DNA from: Saprospiraceae bacterium
GTDB lineage: Bacteria > Bacteroidota > Bacteroidia > Chitinophagales > Saprospiraceae
Direction: 5' to 3'
Assembly: GCA_016714895.1 (NCBI GenBank)
Contig: JADKBV010000011.1
Location: 868,001-932,000 of the forward strand
DNA: 64,000 nt
The first letter of the stretch is position 1, and each line of letters opens with the position of its first letter. Shown in pieces: positions 26,790 through 36,571 of the stretch. The notes under the pieces were generated by a model, which saw only the letters and a list, made by a program, of their open reading frames with translations, did not search any database and had not been told where the DNA came from. A program made the translations under genes and the position numbers.

Positions 26790-29700
26790 AAGAAAGTAGT
26801 TTATTGATAGAAATTTTTCCATATTCTATCGTTTTAGATTCATCGCTCAACATTAAAGACTTTGGCAAAAGTATTGAGAAAATAATAAAAATTCAAAAGA
26901 CTTAGATGTTCTACATTGTTTTCAGATTCAAAGACCATATCTTGAAAATGTAAATTATCATGTTATATCCACTCTCCTGAATGAAGGATTTTATATAAAG
27001 CATACAGAAAGTGGCTTTGTATTCAGGGGACAATTCCGACGCCTCTCGGATATTGATCATCTGATATTTTTAGGAAGTTTGTGGGTTATGGATATCGAAC
27101 AATTGAAACCTTACAAATTACAAATCAGTGATTTTCCGGCTTATGACCCTACCTTTGATTATTTACATGTTTTAAAACAAGCAGATATTCATAAAAATGA
27201 ATTAACTGAATTAATTAAAAAAATTGACAATCAATCAGCCCATATAAAAAGAACTAACACTGAATTAAACTTCGCAAAAACGCAGCTTGAAAATATCTTT
27301 AACGAAATGACGGATGTGGTGTATTCCGTAAAACTTCCTGAACAGGAAGTAATATTTATTACTCCTTCAATATCTATGCTGTTTGAGATTGAATCAAATA
27401 CATTTATTAACGATTTTGATTTGTGGAAAAAAATAATTGTCAAGGATGATGTATCTGTCATCAATGAAATCCAAAATCAATTAAATGAAAAAGGTGAATT
27501 CGATGTTAAATACAGAATCATCACTCCCGGAGGTAGATTGAAATGGATAAATAACAGTGGAAAATTTATATATGATGAAAATAAAATTCCTGTAAGATTA
27601 GACGGTATCGTGTCTGAGCGAACCCAACAATATCTGGCTGAAGAAGAACTTGCTCAGGAATTGTTATTACAGGAGGCCCTGATTGATATAGCATCCACAT
27701 ATATCAACCTCGACCCTAAGGATGTTAAAAACACCATAAACAAATCACTTGAAAAAATGGGTCTTTTTGTTGCCGCAGACAGATCATATATTTTTGATTA
27801 TGATTTTGATTCAGCCACCACGTCTAACACATATGAATGGTGTAATGAAGGTGTCGATCCTGAAATAAACAACCTGCAGCAAGTGCCCATGGAGTATTTT
27901 CCTCAGTGGGTCGAACAACATCAAAAAGGGGAAGCTTTTTATATACCGGATGTACCGGCACTTAACGATGATGATGAAGGTGGTCTGAAATCCATCCTCG
28001 AACCACAAGGCATTAAAAGTTTGATTGCCATACCAATGTTGGATGGCAAAGAGTTGACTGGGTTCGTGGGATTTGACTCTGTTAAAAAACATCATGATTA
28101 CAGTGATAAAGAAAAAAGGTTGTTGTTTCTTTTCGGACAAATGCTGATCAATATACGCAACCGGCAAAAATGGGAAAACCAACTCAGAATTCAGGAAGAA
28201 AAATATCGAAACATCATAGCCAACATGAATCTGGGACTTTTGGAAGTGGATTTGAATGATGAAATCATTTATGCCAATCAAAGTTTTTGTGACATGTCCG
28301 GCTATGGTTTAGAAGAGCTGAAAGGAAAAAAAGCTGCCGAACTTTTTGTGAAAGAAAGTCAGAGAAACATTATTTATGAAAAAAATGAAATCAGAATTCA
28401 ATCTGTATCTGATAGTTATGAAATCGAAGTCACCGATAAATACGGAAAACCACATTGGTGGTTTGTAAGCGGAGCACCAAACTACAACGATAAAGGACAA
28501 TTGATAGGAAGTATCGGTATTCATCTTGATATCACAGAGCAAAAAAGGCTTGAGCAGGAATTGGCCAAAGCCATAACCTTTGCAGAAGCAGCGGCCAAAG
28601 CCAAAGAACTTTTTCTGGCCAATATGAGTCATGAAATCCGGACGCCACTCAACGTCATCATCGGTATGATTCGCCAGTTGACCAAAGAAAATCTGACCAC
28701 AGGCCAGCACTTTTATGTCAAACAATCAGAAAGTTCTGCAAAACACCTGCTTACCATACTCAATAATGTTTTGGACATTGCCAAAATTGAGTCCGGTGAT
28801 ATGGAGATCTTTGAAGAATCCTTCAGTCCCGGGGCCCTGACCTACAACGTTCATTCCATCATGTACTCACAGGCCAAAGACAAAAATCTGGAATTCAAGC
28901 TCAATGTCAGCCCTGAAATAAAGCCGGTACTCAAAGGTGATGATACCAGATTGCGACAAGTCCTGATCAATTTGGTAGGTAATGCCATCAAATTTACCGA
29001 TAAAGGGAGTATTCATGTTTCAGTAGAATTGATAGAAGAAATTGAAGGGAAACAGACATTAAAATTTGAAGTTGCGGATACAGGTATCGGTATGTCTGAG
29101 GAGTTTATTTCCAGGATATTCGATAAGTTTTCACAGGAACATAATACCTCAAACCGAAAATATGAAGGTACAGGTTTGGGAATGGCTATCTCTAATGATT
29201 TGATTCGTCTTATGGGAGGAACAATGGAGGTAAAAAGTACCAAAAACCAAGGGACTGTCTGTAGTTTTGAATTGACTTTATCTATTGGCAATCCTGAAAG
29301 TCTGGTTTCCAACAGCCAAAAAATCAAAGAAGGATCATTTAAAGGCAAAAAGGCACTTCTTGTGGAAGACAATGAGATGAACAGATTTATCGCTATACAA
29401 AGTCTCGACTTTTTGGGCTTTGAAACGGTTGAAGCTGAGAATGGTTTGATTGCTACAGAACTTATTCAAAAACAAGATTTCGACCTTGTTTTGATGGATA
29501 TCCAAATGCCGGTGATGGATGGTGTGGAGGCGACCACGTTTATTCGTGAAAAACTGAAAATTCAAACTCCGATAATTGCACTTACAGCCAATGCTTTCAA
29601 ACATGATATTGATTTGTATCTGCAGAAAGGTATGAATGATTTTATCACCAAACCTTATGATGAGCAGGATTTTTTTAAGAAAATTGAGCACGTGCTGAGT

Positions 29701-30096
29701 CTGTCTTATGATGTTTTGAAAGTCGAAAAACCCGAATTTGGCAATGATGATAAACGTAATACAGAAGCACCACTCTTTGACTTAAGTTTACTGCGGCAAT
29801 TAAGTCGCGGAAATGAAGACTTTGTAAAAAAGATGGTAGCTGTTTTTGTGAATCTAACCGCAGAAAATACTGAAGCATTCGAAGATGCCATAGATCATGA
29901 CGATACTGAAAAAATAAAAAAACTGGCACACAAAATCAAACCAAGTATAGATCAGTTGGATATCAAATCACTTAAGGAAGTAGTAAGAGAAGTAGAAAAA
30001 TATGATGTTGAAATCCGATCAAAGGATGAAATGTATGCTTCCGTCAGACATATTATCAGGGTTTTGAGGGAGGTTGCGGATCAGTTGGGGCGATAG
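26774..30096 (+). CDS. H-NOX-associated (HNOBA) hybrid histidine kinase, frameshifted near 26895
   Basis: Coding begins at ATG 26774 (MGNSIKESSLLIEIFPYS) and reaches TAG at 26903. A -1 shift in CAAAAG (26894-26899) continues without stops into the frame ending at 30096, reading DLDVLHCFQIQRPYL and FVFRGQFRRLSDIDHLIFL, a clear HNOBA domain. The intact downstream frame alone starts at 27079 (1005 residues). Residue numbers below use that frame: PAS (about 80-190), GAF (195-365), PAS (375-490), HisKA with His near 518 (MSHEIRTPLN), HATPase (GTGLGMAIS), receiver (Asp near 806, LVLMDIQMP) and HPt (His near 949). It is probably the H-NOX partner kinase. The shift may be a homopolymer error, a mutation, or programmed. 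Confidence 0.88.
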
Positions 30097-30241
30097 GAAA
30101 ATTTGGGCAATATAGATTTAAGAGATTTGATACTACTTAAAAATATTTCAGGCTGACGATTTAATTATTATTAAATAATGCGATATATTTGCAACTATAA
30201 TCGGAATTATTCCGTTTATCTATACATAAAATATAAATGTA

Positions 30242-30877
30242 TTGAAACCCGAAATCATATATAATGTAGAAAATGTACCAATAAGTCATGCTGTTTTATC
30301 GAATTTTCTTGCAAATTACGAAAGAATAAATGACAAAATTGGATACATGATAGAAACTGGAGAGTTAACAAAGATACAAAGAGGTCTTTATATTGTAAAT
30401 AACGTAAAGCACAAAAATCAATATTTAAATTATAATATTGCTAACACACTGTATGGTCCTTCCTACATTAGTCGCTTCTCAGCTTTAAGTTATTATGGTC
30501 TTTTATCTGAACAAACTGTTAGTATAGAATCAATGGCATTAAGTAGGTTTAGAAAGTACCAAACTCCTGTTGGATTATTTACATATTTTCCTTCTCAAAA
30601 AGCTAAATTTTCTATAGGTATTAATTCTTTAAATATGAATGATTATTGTAGTTTTTTGATGGCCTCTCCTGAAAAAGCACTATGCGATCTTATTTGGACA
30701 GAAAAGAATATTCCAATAATAAATGCAGATGATATGGCTTATTATTTAGAAGAAAATTTAAGGTTTGATATGGACTTCTTTAAAGAAGCAGATAAAAATA
30801 TATTCAAAGAATGTTTTACGGCGGGGAATAAAAAAAAAGAAATAGGATTTTTATTAAAATTAGCAAAAAACAACTAA
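30242..30877 (+). CDS. AbiEi-like antitoxin of a type IV toxin-antitoxin system
   Basis: A 211-residue protein with an N-terminal winged-helix-like region (about 1-60, IQRGLYIVNNV) and the ISRFSALSYYGLLSEQT and SPEKALCDLIW blocks typical of the AbiEi family. The apparent start is TTG at 30242, because the nearby ATG at 30237 is out of frame and hits a stop after two codons. Antitoxins of this type repress the operon and counter the nucleotidyltransferase toxin, whose gene follows 1 nt later. The very AT-rich composition is consistent with acquisition by transfer. Confidence 0.88.
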   Translation: MKPEIIYNVENVPISHAVLSNFLANYERINDKIGYMIETGELTKIQRGLYIVNNVKHKNQYLNYNIANTLYGPSYISRFSALSYYGLLSEQTVSIESMALSRFRKYQTPVGLFTYFPSQKAKFSIGINSLNMNDYCSFLMASPEKALCDLIWTEKNIPIINADDMAYYLEENLRFDMDFFKEADKNIFKECFTAGNKKKEIGFLLKLAKNN

Positions 30878-30878
30878 A

Positions 30879-31712
30879 ATGATAAAAGAATGGTATAATT
30901 CATATAATGTTACCAATCAGGATGAATCTCTAAAAGCAAAACGAGAGATCATTCAATACATCACATTGTCAGGCCTTTCCAGAAGTGATTTTTTTTCAAA
31001 AGCATCTTATTACGGAGGTACTGCCCTAAGGATGCTATATGGTTTACCAAGATTCTCTGAAGATATTGATTTTTCATTAAATTATTCTGATCCAAATTTT
31101 TCACTAAAGGATTATTTTACATATATCGAGAAAGAATGTGATATGCATGGGCTTGCTGTGGATCTTTCAGTAAAAGATAAAGTACATCCCAATGATGTCG
31201 AATCCGCCTTTTTGAAGGATAATACAGAATGGAATATTATATCAGTACAAGAAAAGAATTCAGCTTCTATAAAAATCAAAATAGAAATAGATAGAAACCC
31301 TCCTTTATTTTTTGAAACAGAACCTAAGTTAATTTTAAGGCCTTTTTCTTTCTACATCAATACATTTAAAGAATCTTATCTGTTTGCAGGAAAGATGCAC
31401 GCTTTTTTATTTAGAGAATGGAAAACCAGGGTAAAAGGCAGAGATTGGTATGATTTAGAATGGTACGTCAAAAGAGGAACGCCTTTGAATCTCAGGCATC
31501 TGCAGGAAAGAGCAATTCAAAGTAATCATTTAAATAAAGATATTATCTTAAATAAGGAGCTTCTGAATGAAATTATCATTGACAAGATCTCAAAAACAGA
31601 TATAAAAATGGCTTTAATTGATATAGAGCGCTTCATCCAAAACCCATCTGACCTGAACATTTGGTCTAAACAATATTTTTATGATTTGGCCAATATGATT
31701 AAATATGAGTGA
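30879..31712 (+). CDS. AbiEii-like nucleotidyltransferase toxin
   Basis: A 277-residue protein with the nucleotidyltransferase signature YYGGTALRMLYGLPRFSEDI followed by DFSL (about residues 46-69), which holds the catalytic Gly-Gly and paired Asp residues. GRDWYDLEWYVKRG near 190 is the second conserved AbiEii block. Members transfer nucleotides to tRNA or other targets and cause growth arrest or abortive infection. The gene follows the antitoxin after 1 nt. The pair sits between the H-NOX operon and the EPS locus, like an inserted defence islet. Confidence 0.9.
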   Translation: MIKEWYNSYNVTNQDESLKAKREIIQYITLSGLSRSDFFSKASYYGGTALRMLYGLPRFSEDIDFSLNYSDPNFSLKDYFTYIEKECDMHGLAVDLSVKDKVHPNDVESAFLKDNTEWNIISVQEKNSASIKIKIEIDRNPPLFFETEPKLILRPFSFYINTFKESYLFAGKMHAFLFREWKTRVKGRDWYDLEWYVKRGTPLNLRHLQERAIQSNHLNKDIILNKELLNEIIIDKISKTDIKMALIDIERFIQNPSDLNIWSKQYFYDLANMIKYE

Positions 31713-31763
31713 ATGGATATTCCTTCTTCGGAGTAAAAATTCATAATAAATAACATCATATTT

Positions 31764-31865
31764 TCACAAGTCTGCCTCACAGCCGCCGGAAATTTTAATG
31801 CCGCCATCAGGGGTACTGCCACAATCAGCCACGTAGTTTCTTTCCAATTTTGAGTATAATTCCAT
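31764..31865 (-). CDS. Possible 33-residue peptide, divergent from the EPS operon
   Basis: A minus-strand frame from ATG 31865, inside the palindrome at 31858-31876, to TGA at 31766-31764. It reads MELYSKLERNYVADCGSTPD followed by a GG- and Cys-containing end (GGIKISGGCEADL). The composition is coding-like and richer in GC than its surroundings. It has no signal peptide and I recognise no family. It may be the remnant of a longer gene or a chance frame. Confidence 0.25.
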   Translation of the reverse strand: MELYSKLERNYVADCGSTPDGGIKISGGCEADL

Positions 31866-31876
31866 TTTATGGAATT
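31858..31876. promoter_or_regulatory. Palindromic upstream activator site, copy 1
   Basis: AATTCCAT-TTT-ATGGAATT, perfect 8-bp arms, centre at 31867. It lies 64 bp upstream of the GG of a sigma-54-like promoter and 105 bp upstream of the ATG at 31972. The same layout recurs at 40304 and 45992. Confidence 0.75.
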
Positions 31877-31929
31877 TATTTTCTTGTTTTACAAGCCATA
31901 TTATATTGATATTCATCTAATTATGATTT

Positions 31930-31945
31930 TGGCCTGTCATTCGCA
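31930..31945 (+). promoter_or_regulatory. Sigma-54-type -24/-12 promoter, copy 1
   Basis: TGGCCTGTCATTCGCA has the invariant GG and GC 10 bp apart, as in the consensus TGGCAC-N5-TTGCW. A start near 31956 leaves a 16-nt leader before the receiver-domain gene. This is the best match of the three related sites in the window. Confidence 0.7.
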
Positions 31946-31971
31946 TATACTATTATAAAATATAAAATAGT

Positions 31972-32403
31972 ATGCAACACCATTTTAAATCAGTATTTGT
32001 AGTAGATGACGACCGGTTCCACCTGGAGATAATGAAACAAATTCTCTCAGAGGCAGGGATAAACAATATTACATGTTTTGAAAGTGGCGTAGATTGTCTC
32101 GACCGGATTCACCAAAAGCCGGATGTAATCTTTTTAGACCATCAGATGGATATTTATACCGGCCAGGTAACCCTCCGAAAAATCAAACGCTACAATCCCA
32201 ATACATTTGTGGTAATGGTTTCTGCTCAGGAAAATATTGATACCGCAGTAGAAACGCTGAAACACGGAGCTTTCGACTATATCCAAAAAAATGAAAATCT
32301 GGAATCCAACATCAAAAATGTGTTGGTCAAAATAACAGAAATCAGAGAGCTTCTAAAAGAAAGAAAACCTTCATTATTAAAAAGTATTTTCAAATTTATA
32401 TAA
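31972..32403 (+). CDS. Stand-alone receiver-domain response regulator, first gene of the EPS operon
   Basis: A 143-residue single REC domain: VVDDD near the N-terminus, phospho-acceptor Asp near 60 in FLDHQMDIYTG, Ser in MVSAQE, and Lys near the end of the fold (FDYIQKNE). No output domain is present, only a short basic tail. It resembles the receiver of the sigma-54 regulator at 24858 (VSAQENIDTAVETLKHGAFDY against ISAQEEISVAVELLKAGAKDY). It could be a phosphate sink or an allosteric regulator of EPS export. Its last base overlaps the next start. Confidence 0.9.
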   Translation: MQHHFKSVFVVDDDRFHLEIMKQILSEAGINNITCFESGVDCLDRIHQKPDVIFLDHQMDIYTGQVTLRKIKRYNPNTFVVMVSAQENIDTAVETLKHGAFDYIQKNENLESNIKNVLVKITEIRELLKERKPSLLKSIFKFI

Positions 32404-33149
32404 TGATGAAGTATTCGCTATTAATGTCTCTGATTTTTCTTTTGACATTTTCTTCATGTAAAACAACCAACTTATTTGTCGTGCCAAATACAAATCATTC
32501 CACAACCGTTTTGGACAGTATTTTTTGGTCTGATACATCTTATCAATATCACATCAGAAAGGATGATAAAATCACCATTTCAGTCTGGGGACAGGACGAT
32601 ATCAGCGTAGGATCTACTTACGGCATCTACAATTCCAATGAAGTGTACGGCAAGTGGCTTATGGTCGATGCTAAGGGAAATGTGGAAATTCCCAAAATAG
32701 GAACTTTTAACGTTGAAAAAATGACCATTATTCAACTGAAAGATACGTTGAAAAACATTTACAGTGACTGGATTAAAACACCTGTTATTGATATCAAAGT
32801 ATTAAACAGAGAAATCGCCATCTTAGGTGAAGTGAGAGACCCTCAGGTCATCAATGTTGATAAAGAAAGAAACACGCTGATGGAAATGATAACCCGATGC
32901 AAAGGGCTTGAGTTTTATGCTAATCCCAAATATGTTAAAGTTTTGCGTCAGGTAGGTGATGATGTTTATATTGCCAATATTGACCTGAGTAAAGGTAGCG
33001 ATTTGTTAAAACGAAATATCAATCTCTATCCGGGTGACGTAGTAGTCGTACCATCCAAAAAGTATAAAGAATTTGATAAACGGATTTCTACGATTATTCC
33101 ATTCACTACAGCTTTGACTTCTGCCGCCATTTTTATGGGTGCTTTTTAA
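32403..33149 (+). CDS. Polysaccharide export outer-membrane lipoprotein, Wza-like
   Basis: A 248-residue protein with signal and lipobox FSSC at about residue 19. The polysaccharide-export domain (YHIRKDDKITISVWGQDDIS, then VDAKGNVEIPKIG) and a SLBB-like segment (EIAILGEVRDPQVINVDKE) follow, with a hydrophobic C-terminal segment (IIPFTTALTSAAIFMGAF). It should form the outer-membrane pore for EPS. It is translationally coupled to the upstream REC gene and 18 nt before the Wzc-like gene. Confidence 0.9.
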   Translation: MMKYSLLMSLIFLLTFSSCKTTNLFVVPNTNHSTTVLDSIFWSDTSYQYHIRKDDKITISVWGQDDISVGSTYGIYNSNEVYGKWLMVDAKGNVEIPKIGTFNVEKMTIIQLKDTLKNIYSDWIKTPVIDIKVLNREIAILGEVRDPQVINVDKERNTLMEMITRCKGLEFYANPKYVKVLRQVGDDVYIANIDLSKGSDLLKRNINLYPGDVVVVPSKKYKEFDKRISTIIPFTTALTSAAIFMGAF

Positions 33150-33167
33150 CCAATATTATTTAATAAA

Positions 33168-35357
33168 ATGGACAATCAATTCAATTTTATAAAACCATAT
33201 CTGCGTGGTTGGATCATTATCGTAGCAGCCATGATAGGTGCCTATATGCTGGCATCAAAATACCTGTCATACGTCACTCCGATGTATGAAAGTACCGCAA
33301 AACTCAGACTTGCAGACCTGAATGAAGGTGTGCCCAACAGCAATTTATACAAAGATCTGGATGTATTTGCCAATACACAAAAAATTAATGCCGAAATTGA
33401 ACTGATTAAATCCCACGCTATCATCAAAAAGGCATTGATGAAAGTACCTTTTGAAACAACCATTTTCCGACAAGGGAAATTGAAATCAACAGAACTGTTT
33501 AGTGATGCACCTCTGCACATATTTAAAATAAAAATAGAAGATCAATTTTTGAATAAACCTTTTCAATTGATGGTCAGAGACACTTCAGCTGCCACCCTGA
33601 TTGATCCTGAAGGAACTTCTCATGAAATAAAATTGGGTGATACTATTCAAATAGCCGGTTCTTCATTCCTGATTTCTGTAAACAGAGATTTAATGGTGTC
33701 AAAACCCAATACAAAAATTGTAGACCACTATACTTTTGAATTTGTAAGTGAAGAAAGTCAACTTAGTGAAATATTAAAAAATCTTGATGTAACGGCTGTA
33801 GACAAAGATGTTCCGGTCATCCGAATCAGCTATAAATCTGCACATCCCGAAAAGGCTGCACTTTTTCCGAATGCATTGGCTCAGGCTTACATTGAAGATT
33901 ATATCCAAACCAAATTTGGTGCTGCAGATGTCACAAGCAACTTTTTGAATGACCGCATCAACGAAATCAGTGGTAAACTGGCAGGTACGGAGTCAGCCAT
34001 ACTCAACTATCGTGAAAGTGAAGATATTACCAACATCCGACAGGAAACAGAAACTGACCTTAGACAAATTTCGCAATTAAAAATACAACAAACCAATCTC
34101 AAAATGAGCCTGGAAGCTATCCGTGAGTTGGATCAATATATGGAAAAAGGGAAAAATAATTTTTTAGATCTGGCGCCCAATTTTGAAGCGTTTACAGATC
34201 TTCTTTCTACAGAAATGATTAAAAAAATCAAACAACTTCAATCAGAAAAAAAGGATTTATTATTGGTGTACACACCAAAAGATGAAAAAGTCATCGCCAT
34301 CGACCACAAGATAAATGACATTTCTTCCTACCTTAAGGAAAGTATCAGCAATACCAGAAAAAATCTGGAATCCAAATACAGCAATTTGATGTATGATATT
34401 GAAGAAGCTGAAAAGGTATTTATTACCGTTCCTGAAAAGGAAAGAATGATGACGATCTTAAACCGCGAATTTGAAATATATCAACAGTCCTACAACTTTC
34501 TGAATCAGAAAAAAATTGAAGCAGAAATCGCTAAAGCTGCAAAAGTTGCTTTCCACAGAATCATCACTCCCGCAGATATCAGTAAAATACCGGTATCGCC
34601 CAACAGAACCATCATCAAAGGTGTGGCTGTGATTTTGGGAATGTTGGGTGCTATGATGTTGATCTTTATCGTGCACAGTATGAAAGCAAGAGTTAATGAC
34701 ATATCTACAGTCGAGTCAAACAGTATGATTCCGGTTATTGCTACCGTACCGAAATTTAAAAAAGATGAAGTTAAGGTCAATTTTTTTCTTACTGCCACAA
34801 CGCAATGGCAGGTTAAAGAATTGTTGCAACCTCATGGGATCATTTGTTTCACAGGCTTCAATCAAAAACATGCAGTCTCGTTTATTTCTTCAGAGATAAT
34901 CCGTACTTTACAAAATCAGGGACGCAAAATACTGGTGGTTCGCCTTGTAGATGACAATCATTGCGATGACTTTTGGCGTCTTGAAAATCCGGATGGACAA
35001 ACTTCAGAATTGATGCTGAACAGATCAAAAATGATGTATAATACTACAGAAGAAATTCAAAATTTGGTTAAAAACCAAAGTGCAAATTTTGACCAAACCA
35101 TCATATTAAATTCAAATTTTGGTGAGGCCTATACCTTAGCACAAATGGCTATTGCTCAACTGAATGTGGTGTGTATAGATACAAGACTCACTCCGGCAAA
35201 GAAGATAACTGAAGTAGATCTTTTGACATCAGAATACAAATTGCCCAATGTAAATTTTGTCCTTAACAGAGCAGGATATAACCCGGGTTTCAATTCCGAA
35301 ATATTCCGGACCTTCAGGAAGTTAATTGTTTTTTTTACAATGAAACTAAAAAAATGA
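33168..35357 (+). CDS. Wzc-like chain-length/co-polymerase protein with degenerate kinase domain
   Basis: A 729-residue inner-membrane protein. Transmembrane segments at about 16-28 and 480-500 flank a large periplasmic domain with coiled coils; the Pro-rich ISKIPVSPNRTIIKG before the second helix is the Wzz signature. The cytoplasmic C-terminal 220 residues follow the BY-kinase fold (GIICFTGFNQKHAVSFISSE, then GRKILVVRL), but the P-loop GxxxxGK(S/T) is absent and there is no Tyr-rich tail. It is probably catalytically dead and structural. Confidence 0.85.
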   Translation: MDNQFNFIKPYLRGWIIIVAAMIGAYMLASKYLSYVTPMYESTAKLRLADLNEGVPNSNLYKDLDVFANTQKINAEIELIKSHAIIKKALMKVPFETTIFRQGKLKSTELFSDAPLHIFKIKIEDQFLNKPFQLMVRDTSAATLIDPEGTSHEIKLGDTIQIAGSSFLISVNRDLMVSKPNTKIVDHYTFEFVSEESQLSEILKNLDVTAVDKDVPVIRISYKSAHPEKAALFPNALAQAYIEDYIQTKFGAADVTSNFLNDRINEISGKLAGTESAILNYRESEDITNIRQETETDLRQISQLKIQQTNLKMSLEAIRELDQYMEKGKNNFLDLAPNFEAFTDLLSTEMIKKIKQLQSEKKDLLLVYTPKDEKVIAIDHKINDISSYLKESISNTRKNLESKYSNLMYDIEEAEKVFITVPEKERMMTILNREFEIYQQSYNFLNQKKIEAEIAKAAKVAFHRIITPADISKIPVSPNRTIIKGVAVILGMLGAMMLIFIVHSMKARVNDISTVESNSMIPVIATVPKFKKDEVKVNFFLTATTQWQVKELLQPHGIICFTGFNQKHAVSFISSEIIRTLQNQGRKILVVRLVDDNHCDDFWRLENPDGQTSELMLNRSKMMYNTTEEIQNLVKNQSANFDQTIILNSNFGEAYTLAQMAIAQLNVVCIDTRLTPAKKITEVDLLTSEYKLPNVNFVLNRAGYNPGFNSEIFRTFRKLIVFFTMKLKK

Positions 35358-36571
35358 AAATACTCAGTAGCCCGAAGACATTGGTTTTGGCGGATCAGGC
35401 AGTTTTTAGTGGTACTGGTTTTTTGCTGACTATGCTCCTCGCAAGACATCTGAAAGTTTCAGACTTTGGTGCGTATTCAGCCATAGTGTTGGTGGTTTAT
35501 CTGGCCGTCAGTGCCATCAGTGCCTGGACGTCTCAGGTGTTTCAGGTAGCTGCCGACAGGACAAAAAGCTATATTAGTTTTGTATTTTGGATACAAATTG
35601 TATTGGTGTTGCTCGTTGTTTTAGCTTTAAAAATCATACAATATATTTTTTCATTTCAAATGCTGAGTTTTGCATGGTTGTTTGGAATGGGTTTCGTTTT
35701 TTACGATTTTGGCAGAAAAATATTATTGACTCTCGACAGGCCTTTTGATGTTTTGGTACTGGACATTTTTACTTCATCCCTGATGATTTTTGCATTTCTT
35801 GTTTTTAAATATCAGGGTTCTAAAAATACGAACGATGTATTATTGTATTTTTCAGGTGTTTATTTACTTTCTTTTCTATATATTTTGTACTTAGTCAGGC
35901 CTTTTGAATTTCATCTAAAGATATTCAAATCTTATCTGTCGAAACACGTAAATCATGGAAAATGGTTATTCGCTACGGCGGTAAGCCAATGGTGGGCAAG
36001 TAACTTATTTGTAGTGGCATCCGGTTTTTATTTGGGGACAGCAGCTTTGGGAGCCCTCCGCTTAGGACAATCCATATTTGGTGTTTTGAATGTGCTCTTA
36101 CAAAGTTTTGAAAACTACATATTGCCACAGACGGTGCTCAAAATGCAGTATAACCAATTATCCGGCATCCATTATCTCAGGGGAATGAATCAGAAACTTG
36201 CCTTTGTTTTTATTCCTGTTTTGTTTCTGATTTTTACCTTTTCTTCATTTTTGATTTTATTAGCAGGTGGTGAAAATTATATAAAATATTCCTTTGTTTT
36301 AAAAGGTCTGAGCATTTTATACATTTTTATTTTTCTCAGCCAACCCGTTCGGTTTATGATCAGATCCTTGCAGATGAATAATCATTTTTTCTACGCTTAT
36401 TTTTTAAGTCTTGTTTTTGCTTTACTAACATCCGGGTGGCTTATATCAGGGTTTGGATTGAATGGTGTCATTGCGGGACTAATAGGTTCGCAATTGGTAT
36501 TAATGTTTTACCTGTCCCTCATTTTAAAATTAAAAAATATCAACCTATGGAAATCATCCACATCGTATTAG
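35354..36571 (+). CDS. Polysaccharide flippase, Wzx-like membrane protein
   Basis: A 405-residue polytopic protein with 10-12 hydrophobic helices. The N-terminal ADQAVFSGTGFLLTMLLARH, followed by SDFGAYS, resembles the MVF/Wzx flippase start. It would move lipid-linked repeat units across the inner membrane. The start overlaps the preceding stop by 4 nt (ATGA), and the C-terminus overlaps the next gene by 25 nt. Confidence 0.85.
   Translation: MKILSSPKTLVLADQAVFSGTGFLLTMLLARHLKVSDFGAYSAIVLVVYLAVSAISAWTSQVFQVAADRTKSYISFVFWIQIVLVLLVVLALKIIQYIFSFQMLSFAWLFGMGFVFYDFGRKILLTLDRPFDVLVLDIFTSSLMIFAFLVFKYQGSKNTNDVLLYFSGVYLLSFLYILYLVRPFEFHLKIFKSYLSKHVNHGKWLFATAVSQWWASNLFVVASGFYLGTAALGALRLGQSIFGVLNVLLQSFENYILPQTVLKMQYNQLSGIHYLRGMNQKLAFVFIPVLFLIFTFSSFLILLAGGENYIKYSFVLKGLSILYIFIFLSQPVRFMIRSLQMNNHFFYAYFLSLVFALLTSGWLISGFGLNGVIAGLIGSQLVLMFYLSLILKLKNINLWKSSTSY

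Noticed and set aside
27079..27079. Start of the hybrid kinase at ATG 27079.
   Set aside because: HNOBA-domain coding continues upstream in the same frame to at least 26899 and in the other frame to 26774, so 27079 is not the ancestral start.
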